A stretch of 64,000 nucleotides of DNA from Aspergillus flavus (lineage: Eukaryota; Ascomycota; Eurotiomycetes; Eurotiales; Aspergillaceae). The stretch lies in NCBI RefSeq assembly GCF_009017415.1, contig NC_092407.1, forward strand, positions 186,001 to 250,000, given 5' to 3'. The position numbers and the translations under genes are program-made. This document shows positions 43,618 through 55,401 of this stretch, piece after piece. Numbering within the stretch: the stretch's first letter is position 1; every line of letters starts with the position of its first letter. A model generated the notes under the pieces. It ran no database searches. It had not been told where the DNA came from and was given only the letters and a program-made list of their open reading frames with translations.

Positions 43618-46343
43618 GTTGTCTTGCCAGTCTCTATCGGAGAGACTCACTACGAGTATCCTTCATATGGACGAGATGGACGGGCTCTATACAATACGAT
43701 GGAATAAGAAGGTCGTTCACGAATATGACCTTTCTGTAATCATGGGCGAAATTCAGGAAGCAAAGAGATTACATTAGTGCAGATGGGCACATCCGGTACC
43801 TTTATTCATCCTTGGCCGGTACTAAGTTATTGGCTTCTGCAGACTAAAGATAACTTTTAATATAGCATGCGCTTAGACTGCAGTCCGAGACCATGTGCCT
43901 GGGTCTCGCAAAACTTTGATTAGTATTCCATGACGTCTAAGACTGCTGTCCGGGGAAGCTTGTAGGTCATAAATGATATCCTTATTCGCTCGTCGTATAC
44001 TTTTTCGAGAAATCTTCTCCTCCCCGACACCTTCCAGAAGCTCATGCCATGGTACACTGGCGGTCAAATGCTCGTACCTTGAGCAGGAGTCAGTTTGACA
44101 CCCATGACAGGGGTGACCCGAAATCAAATGCTCGACTTTTTGCACTTGACATTGGTGTCTTGTCACCCACAAGGTGGATCCCGAGGTGCTTGGATTCCTT
44201 GGATTCTTGGAACGGGGCTGAGGACTAGGGTGAAATGAGCGGCAAAGTGGAGAGTCAAGCAAACTAGAGGACTGATTGTATGGCCGGGTCAATACTACTA
44301 CTGTTCTCCGTCCACCGCGCAGGTGGTGTCGCCTGTGGATGTCTCAAATCAGGATAGCGTCTTATGGCCTGCCATGCATCCCAGCGGATTTGATCGACAC
44401 ACTATCGTGTTACGACAGGGATCATGGTGGCCACCTGGCTGGAAATTCAAATATCGGCCTGCCTTCGAATCCTTCGAAGATTGAGAATCTGTTACACGTT
44501 CTCTTAGCTAAACCTTATCTTTGTTCATGACAGACTCGACGCGTGGGTCAGAGTCTCGGAGATGCTTCGACCGTGCCTGTCCTCCCTATCCGTTCAGACA
44601 GGAGTGGTTGTCTAAGCGGAATTGTAGTCTCAATTCCGGACATGCCCGAGTAAATTAATCTCCAGTGAAGGCTACATAGTATTGCCGAGGCCAATGCCGT
44701 GTCTCAAACGTAGAGGATGGCAAATCTGCCGCCTAAAAGAGAGTCCCATTTTGAGAACACCTGCCGAAACGAGCCACGAGCATTGGTCCCAGTGTAATGG
44801 CACGCATGAACATACTGGGGTGGGCAAGTCCCATCTTTGCCAGACTTGGCCTTCTTTCGACTCACTATGGCCACTTGGCATCCTGGGCTGCAGACCAACG
44901 CGGCAATCCCCCTTACTTCACAGTTGCCACAAGAGTATTTACGGGGTAAAGAAACAGATCTCGCAGAAACACGGGGAAATCATTAGTCGGAGACCCGAAC
45001 GTGACAGCTTCAACCCTGGTTAGGGAATCACGTCGGCAAATCGTAGAAGCATGGTTTACACTATTTCTTTTTTTCTGCCACTGTTTCTTCAACTCCTGTC
45101 GATCAAGTTGTGTTCTCTGCCAACGATCTTCAGATGGGAATTTCAAATTTCACTTTATTCAAACGGTGGATCTTGGGGCCAACCCAGAGATTGGGAACCG
45201 GAAAAACTTCCATGGGCTCGGTTCGACACTTCATTAGTCCTCAATGATCCACATCTCCTGCACTAAGACGCCACAACCATTGCACTATTAGGCAATTAAT
45301 CTGTTAGGCTTTCACTAGACTTTTTTTTCGAGCCGGAAGTTAAGCGAGGGATACGGAATTCTTACGGAGTACTCTGGAGATGTGCTGCATGCTTCAGCCA
45401 TCTTAGCAATACCAATTTTTGGAGGATCTCTCGCATGTCACGGGATCTCTACCTGAGGGACACATTCATCTATTGACAGTATTAGTAGACCCAGCAATTC
45501 TTCGCATATCTAGTCATATCTTCTAGTGTCTAAAGAGATTACTACGTACCTAAATACTGGTAAACACTAAAATAGCACAGCTTAGCAAACTCTTATCTCG
45601 CTGAAGAAAATAAATTAAAGCCCGCGCAATCAACAACTGACAGCCAATATGCCGCTACACTCGGCGCCGAGCAATGCCGACGCCAAACTACACTTTTAGT
45701 TCTAGCAAGATACGGAATATACACTTCAAGCAATATTGGTAGCGTGACGTCTAGACCTCTATCCACATTCGTATAATTTGCTAGGTTAGGAAATAGCCTT
45801 TGACTACAGTGCCGCTGTTGATGGTTATGGAATTATTTCCCGTGCTGGCGTCGCCACCTGATACGGCTGTATTGGCTTCTATGCTTCAAGCAATTTACTG
45901 GATCAGGTACTCCGTACGTCTGGGAAGGTAAATTTGAGCCTATCTTTGTTCGTGCGGGGGTGCTACGTGTACTGCATATGTGTATAACTCTTTGGGCTTC
46001 TGGTGGTTGAACCTGGAAATTAGTACTTCGTATCTCTTCAGGTATGATTTGTTCCCTTGGGTTGAAGCTTTAACTAGAGAGCTTAGGGATATTTTGGTGT
46101 CTGCACGAGGATCTGAACTTCCTTGTTGCGTGGTCACATCCACAGTTGCACTGGGGCTGCTCTTACGAAGTACACTCCTAGCATCTGTGCTCACCAGCTC
46201 CGCTTTCTTGTTGCTCATTACATCTGCGACATCTCATTCTAATATCTCAAATATGCATTGTCCTCGTTTACACACAAGTGAAAATAAGAAAGCAAAGTTG
46301 TTCATAAATCTCGACCCGTAACTCCCAGCCAGTCCTCCGTATA
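43618..46343. other. Gene-poor interval
   Basis: About 2.7 kb with no recognisable gene. Open frames at 43873-44292 (minus) and 45980-46321 (plus) have no family motif. AT-rich between 45280 and 45900. No repeat or transposase relic was identified. Confidence 0.45.
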
Positions 46344-47997
46344 TCACGTCTCAACCTGATCCTGGAATCGTTTCATCGGGCCATACCGAGACGTCACAGC
46401 CCGTAACCGTTTACCCCAGATAAACAGAGGAATAGCAAGTAAGATACTAGCGACCTGAATCGCCATCATCTCCCCAAAGACAGGCGCAGGACCCTGACGC
46501 TCGATCCAATCGGCCGCATAAAGGGACAGCAGCATACCGATGGTGTTGCGCACAGTAAAGATAATGACCAGAGCTTCGCCGGTGATCTGTTGCACATTAG
46601 CGTGAGTAATTTTGGCTAAAGACATGAGCTAAGCAATTGGGTACAGACCGGCCTGTAACAATCCAGGGAGTAAGTCACCGCCACGTTGGAAATGGCGGCG
46701 ACGCCAAATGCCTGCATGGCATAACCGAAGGCCGCTCCGATCCAGTGGGTTTGATACGCGATGCAAAGACCGAAGATCAAAATTCCGCTTGGACCAATGA
46801 CTCCCGGGATTATGATGGCGGGGAGTCGATACTCCGGGAGACGTGGCCCTCCCTGTCGGTTTGTATAGCGGGTGGAGATGATGTCGATCAATCGCCCACC
46901 CAGCCAGAAGGCTAGGACGGAACCGATGAAACCGGAGAGGGAGAGAAGCCCTAAGCTTCCTGCGGGCCAGTTGTAGGGGGCTGCGGTGAAGGTACGCGAG
47001 GCAGTTAATTGGACGACAATGTTCCTAGCGATGTCAGTGAGTATGAAATGTGATAGACGCGCATTGGGCATGTAGAGGCATTACCATCCGACCGAGATAC
47101 CAATGGCAAATGCAGCCCAGAGCAGCTGTGGGTATGCTATATTGCACACAATATCTGACACTGTTCGAATGAATGACGCATCGGGGTTGTATCCCACCGT
47201 CAGCGACATCCACTGCCATAGCTTGCGCTTAGGAGCGAATGCGTTTCTTTGAACATACGTGGTCTCGCGAACAGTAAAGATGGCAGTAACGAATGTCGCT
47301 GCCGTAGCGATGGCGAGAAAATAGCACATCCATCGCCAGTCCTCTTCCTGGACGAGATATGCGTTGATTAAAGGACCGATAAACAGCCCTGCGGTCAGGG
47401 CCAAATGGAAGAACATCAGATAATGACCCCGATCCTGCGGTGGGATCATGTCCGACACCACCGCTGGCACCGTCGCGTCTGCGGCGGCAGCAGCAAAGCC
47501 CGATAAGGTCCGCGAAGCCAGCAGTTCTCCGTAGCTCGACGCGCGCGACGACCAGACATTCATCATAGCAAGAGATAGCATAGACAATAAATAGACCGGT
47601 CGCTTGCCGAAGACGCGCATCAGTGGTACCCAGAAGACATTTCCCAAGCCTAGAAGGAAGACGTTAAAGCAGACTAGCTCGCCCGCCTGGGTCTGAGAAA
47701 CGTGGAATTCCTTTATAACAGCCTTTGTCGCGACCGTGAAGTTACTCCCGTTTACATTTCCGAGGAAGGTGTAGAAGCAGACGGTAAGATATGTGCATAA
47801 TTTCGCTCCTGTGGACCAGTTCTGGGATTATCCACGTTAGCTCGTCAGCGGAAGCCCACAGGTTTGGGGAGCTAAGTTCTAACCTGTGGATGATTCGGAT
47901 CAACATTCGGCTCTTTCATGTCCTGAGACCCTGTAACACCCCGTTCATCTGCAACGGTCTCGAGATGGCTGATGGACTCCTTGATTGACTCCGTCAT
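46344..47997 (-). CDS. MFS transporter, DHA1-like (drug/metabolite:H+ antiporter)
   Basis: A 12-helix efflux-type permease. The start at 47997 gives a short cytosolic N-terminus (MTESIKESISHLETVADERG) and NVDPNHPQNWSTGAK, a form of the PxNWS motif seen before helix 1 of fungal multidrug-type carriers; the motif spans an intron at about 47821-47878. Helix 2-3 has VFGKRPVYLLSML, helix 4 LASRTLSGFAAAAADATVPA, and the helix 4-5 loop DMIPPQDRGHYLMFFHLALT with GLFIGPLINAY (motif C-like). Further introns lie near 47030-47090 and 46590-46650. The stop is at 46344. It is divergent from the O-methyltransferase gene, as expected for an exporter of the same small-molecule pathway. Confidence 0.88.
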
Positions 47998-48087
47998 TTT
48001 GTGTACTAGGCGAGTCGGATCCACCTCCAAGACAAGCAAAAACAAAGTGACCGCCTGGGCCGGCAGACGGGCGGGTTCTTAAACCCC

Positions 48088-48103
48088 CGACGATGGATCG
48101 TCG
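48088..48103. promoter_or_regulatory. Inverted repeat CGACGAT-GG-ATCGTCG, possible operator
   Basis: A perfect 7-base inverted repeat with a 2-base spacer, 91-106 bases before the MFS transporter ATG. One half-site recurs at 49189-49195 before the methyltransferase. Zn2Cys6 dimers often bind such palindromes, and one is encoded nearby; the link is inferred. A repeat of this size is expected a few times per 64 kb by chance. Confidence 0.35.
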
Positions 48104-49256
48104 CTGCACACCGAAAGCACAGGTAAAGAGAAGGCGCCGGAGGGGCTTGAGAACAGCAAAGGCCAACATTCTTCGGTAACCATTGGACGGTCGTTGGACA
48201 ATCCGGGGTAATCGGAAAAGCCGAGTCTGGGGACGCGGGTCTCCCGGCAATGATTATAAGGAAGCGTCTGGATAGCGGTGGAGATCTTTTCGTCATTATA
48301 TCTTGTGCACCTATGGCAGTTTCTATCTATTTGTTGCTTAAAGGCTGGAATGTCCACATCCCCACACTGTCGTACATCATCTTTGCCACTCCGAGGGTTC
48401 GGAACAAGAAACAGTTCTGGCTTTACATGACCCTCTAGGTTGGAGTAGACGCAAGGAGAGACAAACTGGCGAGTGTCATATGTGATCAGATATAAATCTG
48501 GTCTCAGCAGACCCTCGACGTACGCGATACGTCTGAGAACTGCAAGATATACTCGAGCAATCAAGCGGTATTGCACTAGTTGTTCGCGTGGTGTACAAGT
48601 ACTTTAAAGAGACATCTGAACCTGTTGAACCGTTCCTGATCACTCTTCCATATGATCATAAAAAAGTGACTTGACACACCAGTTCCGGTTATTTTAAATT
48701 AAGCGGGTGGAAAAGTTCATATTATATATAAAATTGTGGTGTTTCCCAGACGGTTAGTACTAGCTGCTAGAAGACAATGAATGTCACTTGACCACACCGC
48801 GGAGTAAAGACTGAGGTCTGTGAGAAAGAACATGCCTTCCCATAAGTTGTGTTTCTATACTTGGAATCTTTGATTACTTCAGGGTTCATATTCATATTCA
48901 TTCCATTTAAATTCCTTCCTAACCCAGTGATTCCACCCGCAGGCCGTTTCCGTTAATCGTTGATTGGCCGAAACGTGTACAATATCGAACTAAACCACAT
49001 TAGGATATTGAGGGATTTGCTGGCATCTTCGATCCTCAGGGCTATAAACCAATCATATCCAAGTCTACAGTATGATAGGTGACTCGTTATTAGCGTTATT
49101 AATTCGTGGATTTAGATCCAACAATGACAGGAAACCATGGACTGTCATTTGTGGGTGCGTGTACATGATTCGTGATTCTCGGGGTATTCGACGATCCTTA
49201 GCCCGATGTTCGGTCTTCACGGTCAAAGCGAAGATATTGACCGAACATGGTGTCAG

Positions 49257-49265
49257 ATATATAAA
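49257..49265 (+). promoter_or_regulatory. TATA box of the O-methyltransferase gene
   Basis: ATATATAAA about 97-105 bases before the ATG at 49362. Confidence 0.45.
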
Positions 49266-49361
49266 GGTAGTGACAGCCCGACCTATCTGTAGTCTTTCCT
49301 GTAGTACGCAATTCTATCAATTTGAAGCTTCTAGTTACATCTCTTCGGAACACTCTCCACC

Positions 49362-50707
49362 ATGACAACCCTACTGTCCGACCTCACTTCCACTCTTAAC
49401 TCCGCGCTGGCAAACCTCCCAGCCCCAGAGAACATTAAAGATGAGGAGCGTGTGCAGCTTCTCGGGGCAATCGGTCAACTTCAGTCCGCACTGGAGACAC
49501 CAGTCCAGATCATCCAAAAGCATTGTTTCGCGGTAGGTTACTGCCGAGCTTCCTTTATAACCGAATCCGCACTGAACCTAGTAGCACTATGGAATTGCCG
49601 GAATCAGGGTTGCCCAGGGCATGGGAATCTTTGATGCTTTCGTTACATCCAGCGGGACCGAAATGACCCTGGCAGAACTCTCGTCAAAAACGAAAGGGGA
49701 CGTGGAGCTTCTGAGTATGGGCCCATCATCACTACTAGACTCATACGAAGCAAAAACAAACTTACATTGACTAGAACGCATAATGCGATTCCTTTGCTCC
49801 CACAACATCTGCAAGGAGACCAACACCGAAACATATCAGCCTTCACAGATCGCCATGCTGTACGGAAATGGTTCAGTGCCTGGTGATATGATCAAGCATT
49901 TGTAAGCCTATAATCCTTGCACCTTTGTCTCATTCTAATGATAATAGTCATACAAACATGCAAATCACCTCAAAGCTCTTTGACTACTTCGAAGAGAAGG
50001 GGTACAAGAATCCTTCAGATGCCTACGATGCACCCTTCCAGCTGGCCTATCAAACGAACGAGCATTACTTCGAATGGCTGAGCAAGAGACCCGCGACACA
50101 AAGCGTGTTCAACTCAGTAATGACTGAAAGCAAACGACACTACGGTGTTGAGTGGTTTGAGATTTTCCCAGTTCTGGACAAGTTACAGGTACCTCCGGAG
50201 CGAGTCGCTTTTGTCGACGTTGGTGGTGGTGTCGGGCATGATGTTATAGCACTCAAGACACGGTTCCCACAACTGCCGGGCAAATACATTGTCCAAGATC
50301 TCCCACAAGTCATTGACGACATCAAAGAGCCGCTCGGCGAAGGAATCAGTGCTGTCAAGATCAATATGTTCGAGGGACAGCCTATTCAAGGTGCTAAGGC
50401 TTACCACTTGCGGACGGTTTTGCATGACTGGCCCGACAAGCCGGCGCTTGAAGCTCTGCGTCACATTCGGAAAGCGATGGCCAGTGACTCAATCCTTCTC
50501 ATTAATGAGCATGTAATGCCCGAGGGTGCCAATGTTCCTGCGCTATCTGCAACACTCGATATCCATATGATGGAGGTCTTTTCCTCCCTTGAGCGAACAG
50601 AGAAGCAATGGGTTGATCTGCTCGAGAAGGCGGAGTTCAAGGTTACCCAAGTTTGGAGGTCTGATGCAGACTTTCGTACTGCGGTATTTGAGGCTACTTT
50701 GGCATAA
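49362..50707 (+). CDS. SAM-dependent O-methyltransferase (caffeate/COMT-like, family 2)
   Basis: A 384-aa plant-type O-methyltransferase of fungal specialised metabolism, methylating a hydroxyl group on an aromatic or polyketide-like substrate. Exons 49362-49532, 49618-49714, 49775-49901 and 49948-50707 sum to 385 codons. The N-terminal winged-helix dimerisation part contains GMGIFDAFV and LYGNGSVPGDMIKHF. The SAM site is VDVGGGVGHDVIALK followed by the acidic IVQDLPQVI. The catalytic base is the His in VLHDWPD, with LINEHVMP and DIHMMEVFSSLERTEKQW as later motifs. It diverges from the MFS exporter and runs tail to tail with the Zn2Cys6 regulator 300 bases away. No polyketide synthase, NRPS or terpene cyclase lies in the window. 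Confidence 0.9.
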
Positions 50708-51007
50708 TGAACTTGTTTAAAGGGTGGACAAAATCGGGCTTGTCATCTTTCGCTCTCCTGTTGGTGATTCCCCTGGTCATACAATGTATTACACCTAGTT
50801 ACGATTGGAACCTTAATGACAATAGATTGCTAATATATACTCTGTATGGGATATTCACCCTCATTGCTCTTAGAGGAACGTACTACCGCGGCGTTGCTTC
50901 TGCAGAAGTTTTGTTCCTCGTGAAAAGCTGACAGGGGTTCAAATTTGTCATTCCCTTTGAGTGCTTTCAGTCAAGAGATATCGATCCCGGAGGCCAGTGT
51001 TTGTGGT
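50708..51007. other. Convergent intergenic region
   Basis: A 300-base gap between the stop codons of the methyltransferase and the regulator. A 74-codon open frame begins directly at 50707 (MNLFKGWTKSGL...) with a hydrophobic core; it overlaps the stop codon by one base and has no family match, so it was not called. Confidence 0.35.
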
Positions 51008-52577
51008 TCATGGTTCATCATGCAGAATCCTAGAAGCTTTAATCATTGACCAGTGTGCAGCATGTTCTGTGGAGCTTAGGGTGTCAAACAAGAAGCGGAC
51101 TAGTTCTACTTCGTTATCTCCAACTATGAGTGACAGCTCATCCTTATTCCCTTGCATGAGTTCTCGTTTGAGAGATTCAAAGGCCAATGAAGCAGCTATG
51201 TTGGAATTTATCAAGCCTTCGCAATGTGGCCAGGACTGGAGAGCTTTAATGGCTCGCAAGCGTACACGATAGTCGGGACATTTAGATGCCACGACGTACA
51301 GGCCTGGGATGATGCCATTGTCTAACGTGGTTGTGGAACGCTCCGGAAATTTCGCCATCAGCGCTTCATGGGCGGATAATAAGGATACGTATTCGGGGGT
51401 CAAATATCCCGGAATTGGACCGTTGAAGAAGCAGGTTTTAATACTTAAGATCTGAGCAAGGTAGTGCAATCGGATTATATCTACCCCTCGCTGTTCCTTC
51501 GGGCTGAGTTTGGCATAGGACTGTTCGCAGAACAATTCTAATCGTTGCTTGTGCTGAGTCAGAGACGCAAGAAGACTCTGTTGTGTTAAGCACATTGAGT
51601 TATAGTGGAGCTTGATCTCCGTACTGGAAAGTGACCAGCATTCGGAGAGAAATGGGATGCCTTTGCTTAATACGTGATTGAGTTCCCGTCGAGCCTCTTG
51701 CACATTGCGAGGTAATGACATGGTATCGCTGTGTGACCACTTCTCCTCTCCTGCCTTGTTCAGATGCAAGAGTGGCCCGTCCTTTCCGAAATGCGATGAC
51801 TGTGCATCCAACCGCACGAACGCTTCGACCAAAGACTGGTCTATGGCTGACAAGCAGTGCATATAAGTCGCTGCTTCATTCAGAATTTGCAGACCACTCC
51901 GGAGATGCTGCAAAGCTGTATCATACTGTCCCAGTAACAGCTCTGACAATGTGAACAGTAGACAGCATACTAGAGTTACCTCTTTAAACTGTGGATCGTG
52001 GGATGCATGTCGCTTATTGAGAAGAGCAAAGGATCGTGCCGACTGTTCCAAGGCGAATCGGTGCCGAGGACGATGTAGGTTGACTCCTGCTAGACGCATG
52101 TCATTTTCCTCTGAGTCTTCTTGAACCGCACCCAGCATATTCGCAGCATGATACACGGCCGGCTCTATGTGACTAAGTTGCTTTACCAGTCTTTGCCACA
52201 ACGGGGAGTCGAAGAAGGAAGTCAAATTGGAGATTGAGTGATGATGGAAGTATGAAAAACATCTTTTCTCGTCCGAGTTCATGACCCAACAGAGACGGTT
52301 TGCAATGTCGGGCAGACATACAACGGTTCGCTTATGCGGCAGCCGGCACATGTCATATCCTTCGCATATGCGACCAGTCGAGGTGCAGTTTTGGCATACA
52401 GTACCGGGTGATTCGTCGCATTTGATATGCCGGGCACTGTACCGGTGAGCTGTCAGAGCTGCGACATTACATCGGGACAAGCCTATTTTATGCTTACCGA
52501 CAGGTGCGGCAGCCCGTCTTGGATCGTTTCCGTTGGGCTCTGCGCTGTCTGGGTACTGGTGCCTCCACGGAAGCCAT
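51008..52577 (-). CDS. Zn2Cys6 (fungal binuclear zinc cluster) transcription factor
   Basis: A 502-aa nuclear regulator. Exon 1 is 52498-52577 (MASVEAPVPRQRRAQRKRSK), exon 2 51008-52436; the 61-nt intron splits an Arg codon inside the zinc cluster. The spliced cluster reads TGC-RTC, then ARHIKCDESPGTVCQNC and STGRIC: six cysteines with C-x2-C-x6-C spacing in each half, as needed for two zinc ions. Basic residues flank it. The rest matches the Fungal_trans_2-type middle region (CLLFTLSELLLGQYDTALQH; IPGLYVVASKCPDYRVRLRA; ALQSWPHCEGL). It is convergent with the O-methyltransferase and is the likely local regulator of that gene and the MFS exporter. Confidence 0.88.
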
Positions 52578-53897
52578 GGTAGTCTAGCAAGACCTCAGAG
52601 CTGGACGGGTTATTTCACGGCCTGAACTGGGGCGGTAACAGCGTTACAGAGCAAGAGAAAAGGAGAAGAAGAAAAGAGAGACGCAAAAGGAGGCAAGAGT
52701 GACCAAGAATAGAAGTGCTCCCTGACTATCAAGGGAACAAGTGTATTTGACGCACTGCACGCCTGCTAAAAGCCACTAGTGCACATACACCCCAAGTAGG
52801 GAAGATCATGACCACTCACAAATTGTGGTGATGCCATTCGAAGGCGTTATGGAAGACAGATCGAAGCACCGAGGCTGGGCGTCGGGAATGGCCGAAAGAG
52901 GCTCAAAATCAAGCCTTCGGATTGACAGCGAGAAGCATTGCCTTTTGGCCCCCACCAGAGTGGTGCCCCACCAGCTGAAGTGCACGGAGGTTGACGCGCA
53001 GATTGGTGGAGGACTCGACTGTCGTGCTTTTTGTGCACTTCCTGTCATCCGTGGCTGACATCAGGTGACCCCCGGGTGATGATGGTGGTATACCAGGCAG
53101 AGCCCTGGATTGGCCGTAGTGACGTCCTCTTTTTATCGAAGTTGGTTGTTGCCTTGTGGTGGAGACCGGCATTCCCTGGTCGGTGATGATCAGCCAAGAC
53201 TGAAGGTTAAAATGTTAGGAGCAGGAGGCATATTGGAAATCAACCCAGGCCTCAAATGGTGTTATCCAAAAAAAAAAAAAAAAAAAAAAAAAAGAATATT
53301 GAAGGAAAATAAATAACATAAAATACACACAACAAGAAACCAGTGACGCACATGTACCAGCAATCGGAAGGAATCAGGGTGGTGGATGAGAGATAGAAAA
53401 CGAGGTCTGACGGTTGAGAATGAAGATTGCGCCCACTAGCTCAGATATCCAAAGATACCTCAAGAGGGGTTGGATATCCTCATGTCATATGACATCGCCG
53501 ACCTGACACGTTGCCAGTGCATCCCGCTGAACCTTTAAGACGGTGTCACTAGGTTTAAATGGAGGAGAGATAGCCAGAGTCGAAGTGGTCTGCGGTATTG
53601 TCAAGTATCCAGAAGTTTCATGGCTGAAAGATTCCGAGAGGAAGCGTAGTATTTGATATATCAGATATGAACAGCTGGAGAACCTTTCATTCATACTATA
53701 CCCATAGCCTAAGTCATGTTCAAAGTAGGCTATATTCGTTTCTATGTGCGGTTTACGATACAGATTGTGCAAGTCGAGGAAGGGTGAGAAAAAGAAAGAT
53801 AGACATTAAAGCACGCTTAGAATACAGTCCACAGAACACTAGACAAATATACAACAGGATGAGAACAATGAAGAATATACAGTTACAGACCAGTATC
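52578..53897. other. Intergenic region
   Basis: The regulator promoter on the left and the DUF2235 3' flank on the right. It contains a run of 26 adenines at 53268-53293. No coding exon is recognisable. Confidence 0.45.
53268..53293 (+). repeat. Homopolymer run of 26 A
   Basis: An uninterrupted run of 26 adenines on the plus strand. It is prone to length error in sequencing. No retroelement features were seen next to it. Confidence 0.75.
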
Positions 53898-55401
53898 TCA
53901 CTTCCGATTCCTAGGCAGTTTCACCCAGTATTCACAGAGCTTACCGTGCGCGATTCGTCTCCACTGCCCAATCTCACGCTGCTCGTCGTCCTGCTCTTTC
54001 GCTGTGCCTTTGTTCCCCATTCCGAGATTGTAGGGTTTGTATTCAGGATCATAACGTAATCGATGAAGCACACTGGAATGGATTTTGGCTGCCGGCGGAA
54101 GTGGCCTTCGCAAGCCACGGCCGTGCCATCTGGTTTCATGGACTTCCCCGTCGGGCGAGACCTTTGGACGCTTGAAGGGCATGTATTCCATCATCCGCCA
54201 GAAGAGAACCTCGAGCCCCCTCCCGAAATCGTAGCCCAGCGAGTCATGGATCTCGGCTTGTTCGGCAGCTTGAACAATGTCGGGATCGTAGTCCTCTATT
54301 CTTGGGTCGAAGCACCCATGCTTCTTGAGCTGGATCGGGTCAAAGGTGAGATCGGCCATGATAGCCTCCTGCACCATCCACATAAGGGGTATCTGGCTAG
54401 CCTTTGTCTTGAGGGACGGCCACCCACCCCCAACATCACTGTGGTCTCCCGCAAAGTACACCTCCTCAAAGTCCCCCTTGACCACGGGGTGAGGAAGGCC
54501 GGAGATAATAGCTTCCCCATTTGCAGCCCAGGTACTGACATGATGTGTCCTGGCCTTCATGCCGCCGATGGGCGGCGGATCGAATAGCACGGGCTGGAAT
54601 TTGATTCTTTTTTCATCGATACTAACCGCATGTCGCATGATCTTCGGGCTCGGCTGAATATCGTTGTCCTTGCTGACATCGCGGTTGAACTCTGCGACAC
54701 TATTGACAGTATCGAAAAGTCCGAGAAAATGGACCAGTCCGGGCGACCGACACATGGTTTCTCGACTGAGTCGCAGCGACGCTTCTGCGTCATCCCTTTC
54801 CTTGCCGGCATCCGCAAACTTGTATCTGATGAACGCCTCCCAAACAAAAGGAATGGTTTCTTCGTTGTCGGCGGAGATAAGTCCAGCATAGTCCAACATC
54901 TCGTTCAGAAAGCGGGCTGTATATGCTCCTCGAGAAAAGCCAAATAGATAGATTCTGGACCCGGGGACCCATCGGCGGGCGAGGAAGCGATAGCCTGAGA
55001 TAACGTGCTCGTTGAATGATGTTGCCAATGCTTGGTCGACAATTCTTTTGGTCGGAAGATTGGTGAAGGGCTGGTATGCTAGACTTGCAAACGATCCGGC
55101 GGTAACATCGGTTCCTATGCCAGCTGTTGTGTGTGAGACTGAGATCCGCAGGGAATGTTCAACATAGACACATACGCTGATAGTAACAGTCTATACGGGT
55201 TAGTTTACCGCAAGTAGTACCGCAGAGTCAAGACAACTCACATCTGTTATCCTTGGTTCGATCAAGCATACGGAAGATCTTGAGGATATTGGTTTCGCTC
55301 CCATCTGCACGAAAGGTATTTCCGGTGCCATCGAAACAAAGAACCAACTCACGAGTAGGTTCAGTGTCGTTGCACCCGCATGGATCAATTTCTTTAGACA
55401 T
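53898..55401 (-). CDS. DUF2235 (T6SS Tle1-like) alpha/beta hydrolase
   Basis: A 466-aa protein of the DUF2235 family, an alpha/beta-hydrolase fold that includes bacterial Tle1 phospholipases; fungal members are common and uncharacterised. Exons are 55242-55401, a 15-nt microexon 55176-55190, and 53898-55123, together 467 codons. The microexon supplies the middle of the conserved YYQPGIGT motif, which spans three exons. Other motifs are [12 protein letters not shown] near residue 20, the nucleophile elbow [26 protein letters not shown], and the His-Asp of [12 protein letters not shown]. An upstream in-frame extension exists only from non-ATG codons, so 55401 is the start. No signal peptide is seen, so it is probably cytosolic. 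Confidence 0.88.

Larger units (their letters stand above)
47998..49361. other. Divergent promoter between MFS transporter and O-methyltransferase
   Basis: A 1364-base region that serves both genes. It holds a perfect inverted repeat (48088-48103) close to the transporter, one half-site (CGACGATCC, 49189-49197) near the methyltransferase, and a TATATAAAG about 100 bases before the methyltransferase ATG. AT-rich between 48590 and 48740. No coding exon is seen. Confidence 0.5.

Noticed and set aside
43873..44292. 139-codon minus-strand open frame with a few Cys
   Set aside because: The cysteine spacing does not fit a zinc cluster or RING and no other support exists.
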